The notes beneath the pieces were generated by a model. That model was given only the letters and a program-made list of their open reading frames with translations, was not told the origin of the DNA and ran no database searches. 20,725 nt of DNA from an uncultured Eubacterium sp. (GTDB lineage: Bacteria; Bacillota; Clostridia; Peptostreptococcales; Anaerovoracaceae). Position numbers and translations under genes: made by a program. Positions 13,775-20,725 of the stretch are shown here, one piece after another (position 1 is the stretch's first letter; every line of letters begins with the position of its first letter). The stretch covers positions 1-20,725 of the forward strand of contig CANBFZ010000003.1 of the NCBI GenBank assembly GCA_947367725.1, in the 5' to 3' direction.

Positions 13775-14128
13775 ATGAACTATAAACAAAGTTTTTTCCT
13801 TTATGAAAGTGTTTATGCGCAGTTTGAAAGGCTTTTAGAGGCAGATAAGCTAGAGGACGCAAGTTGTTATATTGATGCTATCATGCGGTACGGCTTATAT
13901 GGGGGAGTGCCAGATGATGAAGATGAAGTATGACTTTATGGCCTTGATCATGTGATGGCCAGTATTGATAGTGCCAAGTCTAATTATAGAAAGATAATTA
14001 GTATTCCAAAAGAAGAACTTGAAAATTATTTGACACAGGGTAGGAAAAATATGACTTTCCACATGGTACAGGCTGTGTGGTTTTTTATCCTCTTCAAGAA
14101 TCAATTAAAGGAGGATTTTCAAGTATGA
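13775..14128 (+). pseudogene. DUF6291-like mobile-element gene, broken
   Basis: AGGAGGAG at 13761-13768 precedes ATG 13775. The first 52 codons read MNYKQSFFLYESVYAQFERLL...YGLYGGVPDDEDEV and then meet TGA at 13931-13933. In the same frame the sequence carries on LYGLDHVMASIDSAKSNYRKIISIPKEELENYLTQG, which belongs to the same protein, so the TGA has probably replaced a TGG (Trp). The pattern resembles DUF6291-type proteins of phages and integrative elements, which often end in a helix-turn-helix. Here homology stops after LTQG (about 14040) and direct repeat R2 begins, so the C-terminus is lost as well; the frame stays open by chance to 14128. It supports the view that 12.1-14.2 kb is an element remnant. 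Confidence 0.6.
14044..14086 (+). repeat. Direct repeat R2, copy B, with terminator hairpin
   Basis: Matches 12984-13024 with few changes. CCACA (14059-14063) and TGTGG (14076-14080) form the stem, followed by six T, so this copy is a credible intrinsic terminator. It interrupts the DUF6291-like pseudogene. Confidence 0.7.
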
Positions 14129-14187
14129 TTGGAGAAAAGTATTTAGGTCAAGCCGTCCACGCCGAAGAAATCAAAGTAGAACAGTAA
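14125..14187 (+). CDS. Small ORF of 20 codons, probable gene fragment
   Basis: ATG 14125 follows AAAGGAGGA at about 14108-14116 with an 8-bp gap, so the ribosome binding site is good. The frame begins MIGEKYLGQAVHAEE and ends after 20 residues at TAA. No family is recognised. It lies right after the broken DUF6291-like gene and is likely the surviving 5' end of the next gene of the old element. Confidence 0.3.
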   Translation: MIGEKYLGQAVHAEEIKVEQ

Positions 14188-14237
14188 ATTTACAGTTTCA
14201 AAGATGAATTCCCCACGTCAATGCCAACTTCCTCAAA

Positions 14238-14265
14238 GAAAAAAGGAGACCCTTTCGAGCCTCCT
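14238..14265 (-). terminator. Terminator of the rubrerythrin gene
   Basis: On the minus strand AGGAGGC (14265-14259) pairs with GTCTCCT (14250-14244), including one G.U pair, followed by a run of T (14244-14238). It lies about 50 bp past the rubrerythrin stop. Confidence 0.75.
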
Positions 14266-14311
14266 CTGTCTTCTAAGTATTGAATTTTCAACAACTCTCA
14301 GGCAATGGCTT

Positions 14312-14854
14312 TTAGCCGAAGTATCTCTTCAAAAGACCTTCGAAAGCAGCGCCATGTCTTGCCTCATCCTTTGCCATTTCGTGAACGGTGTCGTGAATTG
14401 CATCCAGATTCTGCTGTTTCGCCATCGTAGCCAGCGCTTTCTTGCCAGCGCATGCGCCTGCTTCAGCTTCCACTCTCATTTCAAGATTCTTCTTTGTAGA
14501 ATCGGTTACGACTTCGCCCAGCAGTTCTGCGAATTTAGCAGCATGTTCAGCTTCTTCCCAAGCCGCTTTTTCCCAGTACAGACCGATTTCAGGATAGCCT
14601 TCTCTGTGTGCAACTCTAGCCATAGCCAGGTACATACCAACCTCGGAGCATTCTCCTTCAAAGTTAGCGCGAAGACCGTCGATGATTTCCTGGTCAACAC
14701 CCTGTGCAACGCCAACAACGTGTTTGTCGGCAAATTCTACTTTTCCTTCTTCCTGTGCAATAAACTTATCTGCAGGTACTTTACACTGAGGGCACTTTTC
14801 AGGTGGCTGATCTCCTTCGTGAACGTAACCGCATACGGAACATACCCATTTCAT
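14312..14854 (-). CDS. Rubrerythrin with N-terminal rubredoxin domain (reverse type)
   Basis: Cytoplasmic non-haem diiron peroxidase of 180 residues that protects anaerobes from hydrogen peroxide and oxygen. The rubredoxin-like iron site comes first: Cys5 and Cys8 in CSVCGY, Cys21 and Cys24 in CPQC. The ferritin-like four-helix domain follows, with iron ligands in [39 protein letters not shown] and [13 protein letters not shown]. This domain order is the reverse of classical rubrerythrin and is common in Clostridia. The start at 14854 is 9 bp from AGGAGG (14869-14864); the ATG at 14863 directly abuts that site and cannot use it. The gene is monocistronic, with its own promoter and terminator, as is usual for oxidative-stress genes. 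Confidence 0.94.
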   Translation of the reverse strand: MKWVCSVCGYVHEGDQPPEKCPQCKVPADKFIAQEEGKVEFADKHVVGVAQGVDQEIIDGLRANFEGECSEVGMYLAMARVAHREGYPEIGLYWEKAAWEEAEHAAKFAELLGEVVTDSTKKNLEMRVEAEAGACAGKKALATMAKQQNLDAIHDTVHEMAKDEARHGAAFEGLLKRYFG

Positions 14855-14898
14855 AATATTCATCCTCCTTGCATTTTGCTTTTTTCTTTCGTAAGCAT

Positions 14899-14939
14899 AT
14901 TGTACCACACTTTTCTGCAAAACTAACAAACATTTTTGT
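14899..14939 (-). promoter_or_regulatory. Rubrerythrin promoter with possible operator
   Basis: On the minus strand TACAAT (14904-14899) with an upstream TGG (extended -10), and TTGTTA (14929-14924) as -35 at a 19-bp spacing. The inverted repeat ACAAA-CATT-TTTGT (14926-14939) overlaps the -35 box and could be the site of a redox-responsive repressor. It does not match the PerR consensus well. Confidence 0.45.
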
Positions 14940-15042
14940 AAAAGTTTTATGAATTTCTTTGTTGATCTTTTGCAGAAAATTGGAAATTTGAGTATATGTA
15001 TGGATTTATCATAAGGCAGGCACGGCTTTCACACAAAAAAGG

Positions 15043-15070
15043 TTTACAATTGATGCAAATATAGTATAAT
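15043..15070 (+). promoter_or_regulatory. Promoter for the solute-binding lipoprotein gene
   Basis: TTTACA at 15043-15048, a 16-bp spacer and a perfect TATAAT at 15065-15070, about 50 bp before the start codon. Confidence 0.65.
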
Positions 15071-15120
15071 AAATTGTACCCAATTGAAAAATCCATAAAC
15101 TGGGGAGAAAAGGGGCATTT

Positions 15121-16329
15121 ATGAAGAACTTAAGAATTGCAGGGCTCGCGGCGGTATTGGTGTTTACCGTTTTCTTTATGACGGGCTGCAGCACATATCA
15201 TAATTTTAAAGAAGCTTTTTTTGGAAAGGAAGGACAAGCTGCTGACACGATACGCATCGGCGTTTTAGAGCCGCAGACCGGAAACGACAGTCCCATGGGG
15301 GAACTGGAGATTCGGGGGATTGAGTTGGCACATAGTCTGAAGCCTGAAGTATTGGGCAAGAAAATCGAATTGGTATATGCGGATACACAGAGCAGTATTT
15401 ATGCAGCAGAAACGGCTGCAGAGGATTTGATCGCAAAGCAGCCGGCAGCTGTTTTAGGCAGTTATGGGGATGCAGTGTCTTTGGTTGCTGGTCAGAAATT
15501 TGGAGAGAAGGGAATTCCTGCCATTTCCATTACTGCGACGAATCCTTTAATCACCGCTAATCATCCATATTATTTCAGAGTGTCGTTTACAGATGCCAGC
15601 CAGGGGAGAGCCTTGGCGGAGTATGTATATCACTATTTACAGCTTGAACAGGCTGCAGTAGTAAAAGTTAGAGATGAAGACACAGCAGCGGAAATGGTAA
15701 GTCAGTTTACTAGCAGACTAGAAAAACTGACTGGCAGCGAAGACTGCATTGCAGAAAGTATCGCACTGCCGCAGGACGTGAAAGACTGTGCAGAATATGT
15801 GCAGCGGTTGAAAGAATCAGGCGTGCGTGCTGTCTTTATGCCAGTATCCCTGTCTTTTGCCGAAAAAATGTTTGCAGCAGCACAGAAAGCAGACCTGTCA
15901 CAGATCACCTTCATCGGTCCGAAAGACTGGCGAGGCGACGAATTGCTGCAGTTGCAGCAGAAATATCCTGGCGTTTTAATTGCCACTGCTTCAGACTTTA
16001 CACCGGAGACAGCGGCAAACGCATCTGAAACAGTACACAATAACGAACTTTATGACACCTTTCTTGCGGCGTATAAAAAAACCTATGGCAAAGAAGATGC
16101 AGCGGAGCAGGCGGCACTGGGATTTGATGCTTATATGCTTTTGATGCAGGCCATTGAGGAGGCAGGTTCGGTGAACGGCACTGCCATTAAAGATGCACTG
16201 CTGCAAATAGAAAATTTTGGAGGTGCATCAGGAGACATTTCTTTTAATGAAAATGGAGAACCTAAGAAGACCGTCAATGTAGATATGATACAGGATGGCA
16301 AATTTGTTTCAGTCTATACCATTCAGTAA
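15121..16329 (+). CDS. ABC transporter solute-binding lipoprotein (branched-chain amino acid type)
   Basis: Extracellular, membrane-anchored binding protein of 402 residues. The N-terminus is a lipoprotein signal peptide: basic MKNLRIAG, hydrophobic core LAAVLVFTVFF, then MTGC with the lipid-carrying cysteine at residue 23. The mature part is a type I periplasmic-binding fold (Peripla_BP_6/LivJ-like): IRIGVLEPQTGNDSPMG, GIELAH, LVYADTQSS, AVLGSYGD, YYFRVSFTDASQGRALAEYV, and near the end EQAALGFDAYMLLMQAI. Relatives bind branched-chain or other amino acids and pass them to an ABC permease. No permease or ATPase gene lies next to it in this window, so it is an orphan receptor here; the partner must be elsewhere. 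The ribosome site (GGGGAGAAAAGGGG) is imperfect. Confidence 0.88.
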   Translation: MKNLRIAGLAAVLVFTVFFMTGCSTYHNFKEAFFGKEGQAADTIRIGVLEPQTGNDSPMGELEIRGIELAHSLKPEVLGKKIELVYADTQSSIYAAETAAEDLIAKQPAAVLGSYGDAVSLVAGQKFGEKGIPAISITATNPLITANHPYYFRVSFTDASQGRALAEYVYHYLQLEQAAVVKVRDEDTAAEMVSQFTSRLEKLTGSEDCIAESIALPQDVKDCAEYVQRLKESGVRAVFMPVSLSFAEKMFAAAQKADLSQITFIGPKDWRGDELLQLQQKYPGVLIATASDFTPETAANASETVHNNELYDTFLAAYKKTYGKEDAAEQAALGFDAYMLLMQAIEEAGSVNGTAIKDALLQIENFGGASGDISFNENGEPKKTVNVDMIQDGKFVSVYTIQ

Positions 16330-16382
16330 TCTGTATGAAAGCTGAATAGATAAAATTATTTATATAAAGGAGAAGTTATATT

Positions 16383-16607
16383 ATGGAACAGAAAATCAAA
16401 GACGCGCTGAATACAATCAGACCAATTTTACAAAGAGACGGAGGCGATATTGAGTTCGTAGAACTGACCTCTGATAATGTAGTCAAAGTTAGACTTAAGG
16501 GACACTGCGCAGGATGCCCAGGCGCAAGAATGACCCTGAAAGGTATTGTAGAAAAAGTCTTAAAAGAAAGCTATCCGGAAATTGCTTCTGTTGAAGCTGT
16601 AGACTGA
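16383..16607 (+). CDS. nfu: NifU-like C-terminal domain protein (Fe-S carrier)
   Basis: A 74-residue stand-alone Nfu domain that carries and donates iron-sulfur clusters in the cytoplasm. The family pattern LQRDGGDIEFVEL...V.LKGHCAGCPGARMTLKG is complete, with cluster-binding Cys42 and Cys45. AAAGGAG lies about 10 bp upstream of the ATG. The stop codon overlaps the next start (TGATG at 16605-16609), so translation of the peptidase gene is coupled to it. That is an unusual partner for an Fe-S protein and suggests operon economy rather than a shared pathway. Confidence 0.93.
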   Translation: MEQKIKDALNTIRPILQRDGGDIEFVELTSDNVVKVRLKGHCAGCPGARMTLKGIVEKVLKESYPEIASVEAVD

Positions 16608-18052
16608 TGGACTACCAGAAAATTATCGATGAGAACAAGGTCTTGCAGATTGAAATGCTGCAGGACCTTGTATCGATCAGAAGCGTTGTTTCAGATCCTG
16701 TGACAGCCGCAGACGGAGAGATTTATCCGTTCGGAAAAGGCGTACAGGATGCTTTTGTGTGTTTTTTAAACAAAGCAAAAGCAATGGGCTTTGAAACAAA
16801 GGATATTGATCATTACGGCGGACATATTGAGTTTGGGCAGGGCAAAGAACTGGTTGGTATTCTGGGGCATCTGGACGTTGTACCGGAAGGCAGTGGATGG
16901 AGTTTTGCACCTGACAGCGGTGCAGTATCAGACGGATACATATATGGCAGAGGCACACTGGATAACAAAGGACCTATGGTGGCGGTGCTTTTTGCGATGA
17001 AAGCCCTAAAAGATGCAGGCTATGAACCAGCCAAAAAAGTGCGTTTGATTCTGGGCTTGGATGAGGAAACCAAATGGGAAGGGATGGACTACTATTTTGC
17101 CCATGCGCAGATGCCGGATTACGGATTTACACCGGATGCCGATTTTCCTGCAATTCATGGGGAAAAGGGCATGATGTCTTTTGAAATTGCCAAAAAACTT
17201 CCCAAACAAACCAATACAGGTCTTTCTCTACGCAGTCTTAGCGGTGGCACCGCTGGAAATATGGTGGCAGAAAAAGCGCGGGCTGTGGTAAACAGTGATA
17301 ATCCGGACACGTATCCGCAGATCAAGGAACTGGCGGCAGCGTTTCGTGGAGAAACGGGGTATAAGATAAATACCAAAGGCGTCGGAAAGTCCTTAGAAAT
17401 TACTGCGGAAGGAAAGGCTGCCCATGCAGCATATCCGCAAGATGGCTGCAATGCGATCTCAATTATGATGGAATTTTTAGGAAAACTAAATTTTGCCAGT
17501 GATGAACTCAATGTGTTTTTTGATTTCTATCTGAAGCATATTGGTTTTGATGTGAATGGACAGCATCTGGGATGCGGCTTTTCTGATCCGCAGTCAGGCA
17601 AACTGACGCTAAATGTAGGTCTTGTGCATTACGATAAAGGTGCGGTGAGCCTGCATCTGAACGTCCGCTATCCGGTAACGTGTACGGAAGAACAAGTATA
17701 TGAAGCAATTCTGCCTGTCTTGAACCGGTATGATATGGGTTTGATTAAACTTTCTGGAAAAAAGCCCATTTATATGGAACCAGACAGTCCTATGATTCGT
17801 ACACTGGTGGACATCTACAGAAAGCATACCGGCGATCAGAAGAGTCAGTCTCTCGTCATCGGTGGCGGTACTTATGCAAAGGCAGCGAAACATGTGGTTG
17901 CCTTTGGCGCATTGTTTCCGGGAGATGAAGACTTGATGCATCAGCGAGATGAACGCCTTTCTATTGATCGCTTTATGACTATGACGAAGATTTATGCAGA
18001 TGCAATTTATCAGCTGACCCAGGCAGATTTCAAACAAACGGAGGAAGTATGA
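16607..18052 (+). CDS. pepV: M20 dipeptidase, PepV/Sapep type
   Basis: Cytoplasmic zinc dipeptidase of 481 residues, close to the length of PepV. Catalytic and metal residues fall at the positions expected for PepV: His88 and Asp90 in LGHLDVVP, Asp119 in GRGTLDNKGP, Glu153 and Glu154 in GLDEETKW, Asp177 in TPDADFP, and the late His in DEDLMHQRDER. The insert between about residues 200 and 380 is the lid domain. PepV hydrolyses a broad set of dipeptides after uptake. It starts within the stop codon of nfu and its TGA overlaps the ATG of the ECF S-component gene by 4 bp (ATGA), so three genes form one translation-coupled unit. Confidence 0.92.
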   Translation: MDYQKIIDENKVLQIEMLQDLVSIRSVVSDPVTAADGEIYPFGKGVQDAFVCFLNKAKAMGFETKDIDHYGGHIEFGQGKELVGILGHLDVVPEGSGWSFAPDSGAVSDGYIYGRGTLDNKGPMVAVLFAMKALKDAGYEPAKKVRLILGLDEETKWEGMDYYFAHAQMPDYGFTPDADFPAIHGEKGMMSFEIAKKLPKQTNTGLSLRSLSGGTAGNMVAEKARAVVNSDNPDTYPQIKELAAAFRGETGYKINTKGVGKSLEITAEGKAAHAAYPQDGCNAISIMMEFLGKLNFASDELNVFFDFYLKHIGFDVNGQHLGCGFSDPQSGKLTLNVGLVHYDKGAVSLHLNVRYPVTCTEEQVYEAILPVLNRYDMGLIKLSGKKPIYMEPDSPMIRTLVDIYRKHTGDQKSQSLVIGGGTYAKAAKHVVAFGALFPGDEDLMHQRDERLSIDRFMTMTKIYADAIYQLTQADFKQTEEV

Positions 18053-18588
18053 AAAACAGACTGACTACAGCACAGCTTGCAAGACTCGCAATGATGGTGG
18101 TACTATCTTGTGTGCTGGTGCTTCTCATTAGAATCCCTTTCCCACCGGCGCCTTTTTTAGAATATGATCCGGCGGATATTCCTATTTACATTACAACTTT
18201 TGCGTTCGGACCTATAGCAGGACTTTTGGTGACACTGATTGTCAGTGTTATTCAGGCATTTTTGCTGGGTGGCTCCGGCGTGTATGGATTTCTGATGCAT
18301 ATGCTGGCGACCGGTCTTTTCGTTCTTGTTGCAGGGTGTCTCTACCGCCGTCAAAAGACGAAAAAAGAGGCGGTTGTTGCGCTGATCAGTGGTGTAATTG
18401 TGACGGTTCTTGCTATGGTCGTGTTTAACTATTTTGTAACGCCTGCTTTTATGGGGGTTCCGACAAACGTCGTTGTAGGTATGCTGATTCCTGTGATTGT
18501 TCCGTTTAATATATTGAAAGCAGGTATCAATGCAGGGATCACGTTCCTTGTATATAAGCGGATCTCAGGATTCTTGCACAAAAGCTGA
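18049..18588 (+). CDS. ECF transporter S component, RibU-like
   Basis: Membrane protein of 179 residues with about six hydrophobic segments, the size and character of an energy-coupling-factor substrate-binding (S) component. The N-terminal LARLAMMVVLSCVLVLLIRIP and the loop PPAPFLEYDPADIPIYITTFAFGPIAG resemble RibU-type riboflavin transporters, where a (L/F)(E/K)(F/Y)D.(A/S)(D/E)(I/L)P loop contributes to flavin binding. It would use a shared EcfA/EcfT module encoded elsewhere. No FMN riboswitch is seen, as expected for a gene inside an operon. Riboflavin is the best guess; other vitamins or pyrimidine-type ligands remain possible. It overlaps the PepV-type gene by 4 bp. Confidence 0.75.
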   Translation: MKNRLTTAQLARLAMMVVLSCVLVLLIRIPFPPAPFLEYDPADIPIYITTFAFGPIAGLLVTLIVSVIQAFLLGGSGVYGFLMHMLATGLFVLVAGCLYRRQKTKKEAVVALISGVIVTVLAMVVFNYFVTPAFMGVPTNVVVGMLIPVIVPFNILKAGINAGITFLVYKRISGFLHKS

Positions 18589-18611
18589 GTCTGACGACCG
18601 GGAGGTCTTTT

Positions 18612-19031
18612 ATGAGAGAAGTTATCATCAGAAACGAAGAAGATACCAGGGCTTTTGGCACAGCCCTTGCGCAGCAGTTAAAACCCGGCACTGTACTGGC
18701 TTTAATTGGCAACCTGGGAACGGGAAAAACCACGCTGACGAAATATATCGCAGAGGGGCTTGGTGTGAAAGAAACGCTTACAAGCCCTACTTTTACCATT
18801 GTCAGAGAGTATCATTCTGGACGGCTGCCGCTGTATCATTTCGATGTGTATCGACTGAAAAGTGCGGAAGAACTATTTGACATCGGCTGCGATGAATATT
18901 TTTATGGACAGGGTGTGTCTATTGTAGAGTGGGCAGACCAGGTGGCAGAAGTTCTGCCCGAGGAAACCCTGTGTGTTTTCATTGTGTACGGTCAAGAAGA
19001 AGGAGAGCGAATCTATCAATGTACATTTTAG
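18612..19031 (+). CDS. tsaE: TsaE, ATPase of the t6A tRNA modification complex
   Basis: A 139-residue P-loop protein needed, with TsaB and TsaD, to place threonylcarbamoyl on A37 of ANN-decoding tRNAs. Walker A is GNLGTGKT at residues 33-40; the family block LTSPTFTIVREY follows, then LYHFDVYRL and IVEWAD. GGGAGG at 18600-18605, 6 bp before ATG, sets the start. tsaB overlaps its last 13 bp, confirming translational coupling. It begins only 23 bp after the ECF gene, so it may share that transcript. Confidence 0.95.
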   Translation: MREVIIRNEEDTRAFGTALAQQLKPGTVLALIGNLGTGKTTLTKYIAEGLGVKETLTSPTFTIVREYHSGRLPLYHFDVYRLKSAEELFDIGCDEYFYGQGVSIVEWADQVAEVLPEETLCVFIVYGQEEGERIYQCTF

Positions 19032-19816
19032 CAATTGAGACAACGGGTCCCAAGGGGTCTGTCGCGGTGATCGACGGCGATGGAACTGTGCTGTCCAAAA
19101 CGTCACAGGAAGAAATGAATCATCTGAAGGATTTGATGCCCATGGCGCAGCAGCTCATGCAGGAACTGGGTATTTCACCCAAAGATCTGTGTGCGGCGGC
19201 AGCGTCCATTGGACCAGGCTCTTTTACGGGCATTCGCATCGGTGTAGCTTCTGTGCGAGCACTTTGCCAGGCATTGTCGATTCCTGCCATTTCTGTACCG
19301 ACGTTAGATGCATTTCGCAACAAGTGCGATGGAACGGCGCTGATTGTGCCGATCTTTAACGCCCGCAGAGGACAGGTTTACGGTGCAGTTTTTGATGAAA
19401 TGGGAAAGGATGTCTTAAAGAGCGGACCATATATGCTGACAGATTGTTTTGCGGCGTTGGACCGATTGATTTCGGAACGGCAAAGCGAATTGCCTTGTGG
19501 CATGCCGCAGGCAATGACTGTGAAATTTTACGGAGACGGCATTGACGCATATGACAATGCGTTGACGGATTTTGCCCGCCAACTGAGAGAAAAGTACGGC
19601 ATGGTGCATATTGCGCTTGCAGAAGAAAGTGAACGCTATCAGACAGCGGAGATGACGGCAGTCTGCGCGCTGAAAAAATTTCTGGCAGGAGAAACGCTGT
19701 CGGCAACGGCGCTGCTGCCGGATTATATGCGTGTGACAGAGGCAGAACAAAAACTGAAAGACGGTACACTAGAAAAAGAGCGTGCTGCGAAACTGGCACG
19801 GTTCAAAGCGCGGTAA
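19019..19816 (+). CDS. tsaB: TsaB, t6A complex dimerisation partner
   Basis: A 265-residue ASKHA-fold protein that pairs with TsaD to make threonylcarbamoyl-tRNA. The start MYILAIETTGPKGSVAVID and the signature SIGPGSFTGIRIGVASVRAL are diagnostic. The frame is open further upstream, but that part overlaps tsaE and lacks family similarity, so ATG 19019 is used. AAGGAG lies 13 bp upstream, a long gap that fits coupling to tsaE. The C-terminal half (about residues 105-265) is the variable part of the family, and the total is slightly longer than the about 230 residues of typical TsaB. Confidence 0.94.
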   Translation: MYILAIETTGPKGSVAVIDGDGTVLSKTSQEEMNHLKDLMPMAQQLMQELGISPKDLCAAAASIGPGSFTGIRIGVASVRALCQALSIPAISVPTLDAFRNKCDGTALIVPIFNARRGQVYGAVFDEMGKDVLKSGPYMLTDCFAALDRLISERQSELPCGMPQAMTVKFYGDGIDAYDNALTDFARQLREKYGMVHIALAEESERYQTAEMTAVCALKKFLAGETLSATALLPDYMRVTEAEQKLKDGTLEKERAAKLARFKAR

Positions 19817-19855
19817 TGGGCGGTGTACCTTTCATAACATAGGAAGCGAAGACAA

Positions 19856-20299
19856 ATGGAAGAACTGATTTTGCGAAAAGGCGTACCGGAAGACATTGAT
19901 GATATGGTGCTTTTAGAGCAGCAGTGTTTTGCGGTGCCTTGGTCGAGAGACTCGCTGCTGTATGAGCTTGCAGAAAATCCGCTCGCCCTTTACGTGGTTG
20001 CGGAACTTTCTGGTCACGTGGTAGGGTATGTCGGTGTATGGTCCATCGTAGATGAGGGACATATTACCAATGTGGCAGTGTCACCGGATTTTCGCAGGCG
20101 GCATATCGGCATGGCGCTGATTGATACTATGTTGAAAGTAACGACAGAAGCTGGCATCAGAAGTCATACGTTGGAAGTACGGGTAAGCAATATGCCTGCC
20201 ATTGGACTTTATAAAACTTTCGGCTTTACAGAGGCAGGGCTTCGAACAGGCTATTACGAAGATAATGGAGAAGACGCCATGATTATGTGGCGCAGGTAA
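19856..20299 (+). CDS. rimI: Ribosomal protein S18-alanine N-acetyltransferase (RimI family)
   Basis: GNAT acetyltransferase of 147 residues. The acetyl-CoA loop is NVAVSPDFRRRHIGMALID, followed by LEVRVSNMPAIGLYKTFGF and the late Y-Y-E-D-N-G-E-D-A block, all typical of RimI. In Clostridia, rimI sits between tsaB and tsaD, as here. The ribosome site is weak (AGGAAG about 9 bp upstream). It acetylates the N-terminus of ribosomal protein S18 in E. coli; the target in this organism is inferred from family membership. Confidence 0.92.
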   Translation: MEELILRKGVPEDIDDMVLLEQQCFAVPWSRDSLLYELAENPLALYVVAELSGHVVGYVGVWSIVDEGHITNVAVSPDFRRRHIGMALIDTMLKVTTEAGIRSHTLEVRVSNMPAIGLYKTFGFTEAGLRTGYYEDNGEDAMIMWRR

Positions 20300-20325
20300 T
20301 TTTCCGTGCATATTCCATCGGCAGA

Positions 20326-20343
20326 GCGGCAAAAATAAGCCGC
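20326..20343 (+). other. Intergenic hairpin before the small Cys-rich gene
   Basis: GCGGC-AAAAATAA-GCCGC is a perfect 5-bp stem with an 8-nt loop, ending 3 bp before the AAGGAGG ribosome site of the next gene. It has no T-run, so it may tune translation or processing between rimI and the small gene. Confidence 0.35.
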
Positions 20344-20359
20344 GATAAGGAGGAACAGC

Positions 20360-20725
<366 letters not shown>

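Noticed and set aside
14204..14926. 240-codon plus-strand frame opposite the rubrerythrin gene
   Set aside because: The minus strand encodes a complete rubrerythrin with all metal ligands; the plus frame is Phe/Ser-rich shadow sequence.

Overview
The window looks like chromosome of an anaerobic, amino-acid- and peptide-using member of the Clostridia (Bacillota). The evidence is strong AGGAGG-type ribosome binding sites, sigma-A promoters with extended -10 boxes, TTG and GTG starts, WhiA, YitT/DUF2179 proteins, a rubrerythrin with an N-terminal rubredoxin domain, an ECF-type S component, and three different M20 peptidases (PepT, PepD-type, PepV-type). The genus cannot be fixed from sequence reading alone. 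No rRNA, tRNA or CRISPR array was seen.

Layout. 1-2.7 kb: the 3' end of an EamA-type drug/metabolite transporter, then two tandem YitT-family membrane proteins, each behind its own promoter. 2.7-5.2 kb: a promoter, a 25-codon leader ORF, pepT and whiA; WhiA carries an unusual hydrophobic C-terminal tail. 5.4 kb: a bidirectional terminator where whiA meets a convergent PucR-type regulator gene. 5.5-12 kb: a catabolic cluster. The PucR regulator is divergent from a four-gene operon: DUF917/S-methyl-thiohydantoin desulfurase-like protein, Asp/Glu/hydantoin racemase, NCS1 permease, and PepD-type dipeptidase. The divergent promoter region carries three ATATAC motifs spaced exactly 21 bp apart, a likely operator array. 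The set suggests uptake and processing of a hydantoin-like ring compound, with no ring-opening hydantoinase in view.

12.1-14.2 kb: an AT-richer island that looks like debris of an integrative or phage-like element. It holds an XRE regulator, a nonsense-broken DUF6291-like gene that has also lost its C-terminus, an unrecognised fragment, repeated terminator cassettes, and two related copies of a miniature cassette. In the intact copy, an 18-residue peptide gene has a structured leader and is overlapped at its 3' end by a convergent antisense RNA with its own promoter and terminator. This has the architecture of a type I toxin-antitoxin module, but the peptide is an alternating polar/hydrophobic (beta-type) sequence rather than a membrane helix. 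The second copy is related in peptide, terminator and antisense promoter, but is frameshifted and has a shortened promoter spacer. This is the most interesting feature of the window.

14.3-16.3 kb: a reverse-type rubrerythrin gene on the minus strand and a lipoprotein solute-binding protein on the plus strand. 16.4-18.6 kb: a tightly coupled nfu - pepV-type - ECF S-component operon. 18.6-20.7 kb: the tsaE - tsaB - rimI - small Cys-rich protein - tsaD operon for t6A tRNA modification, with a 58-residue CxxC/CxxC protein inserted between rimI and tsaD. The window ends inside tsaD.
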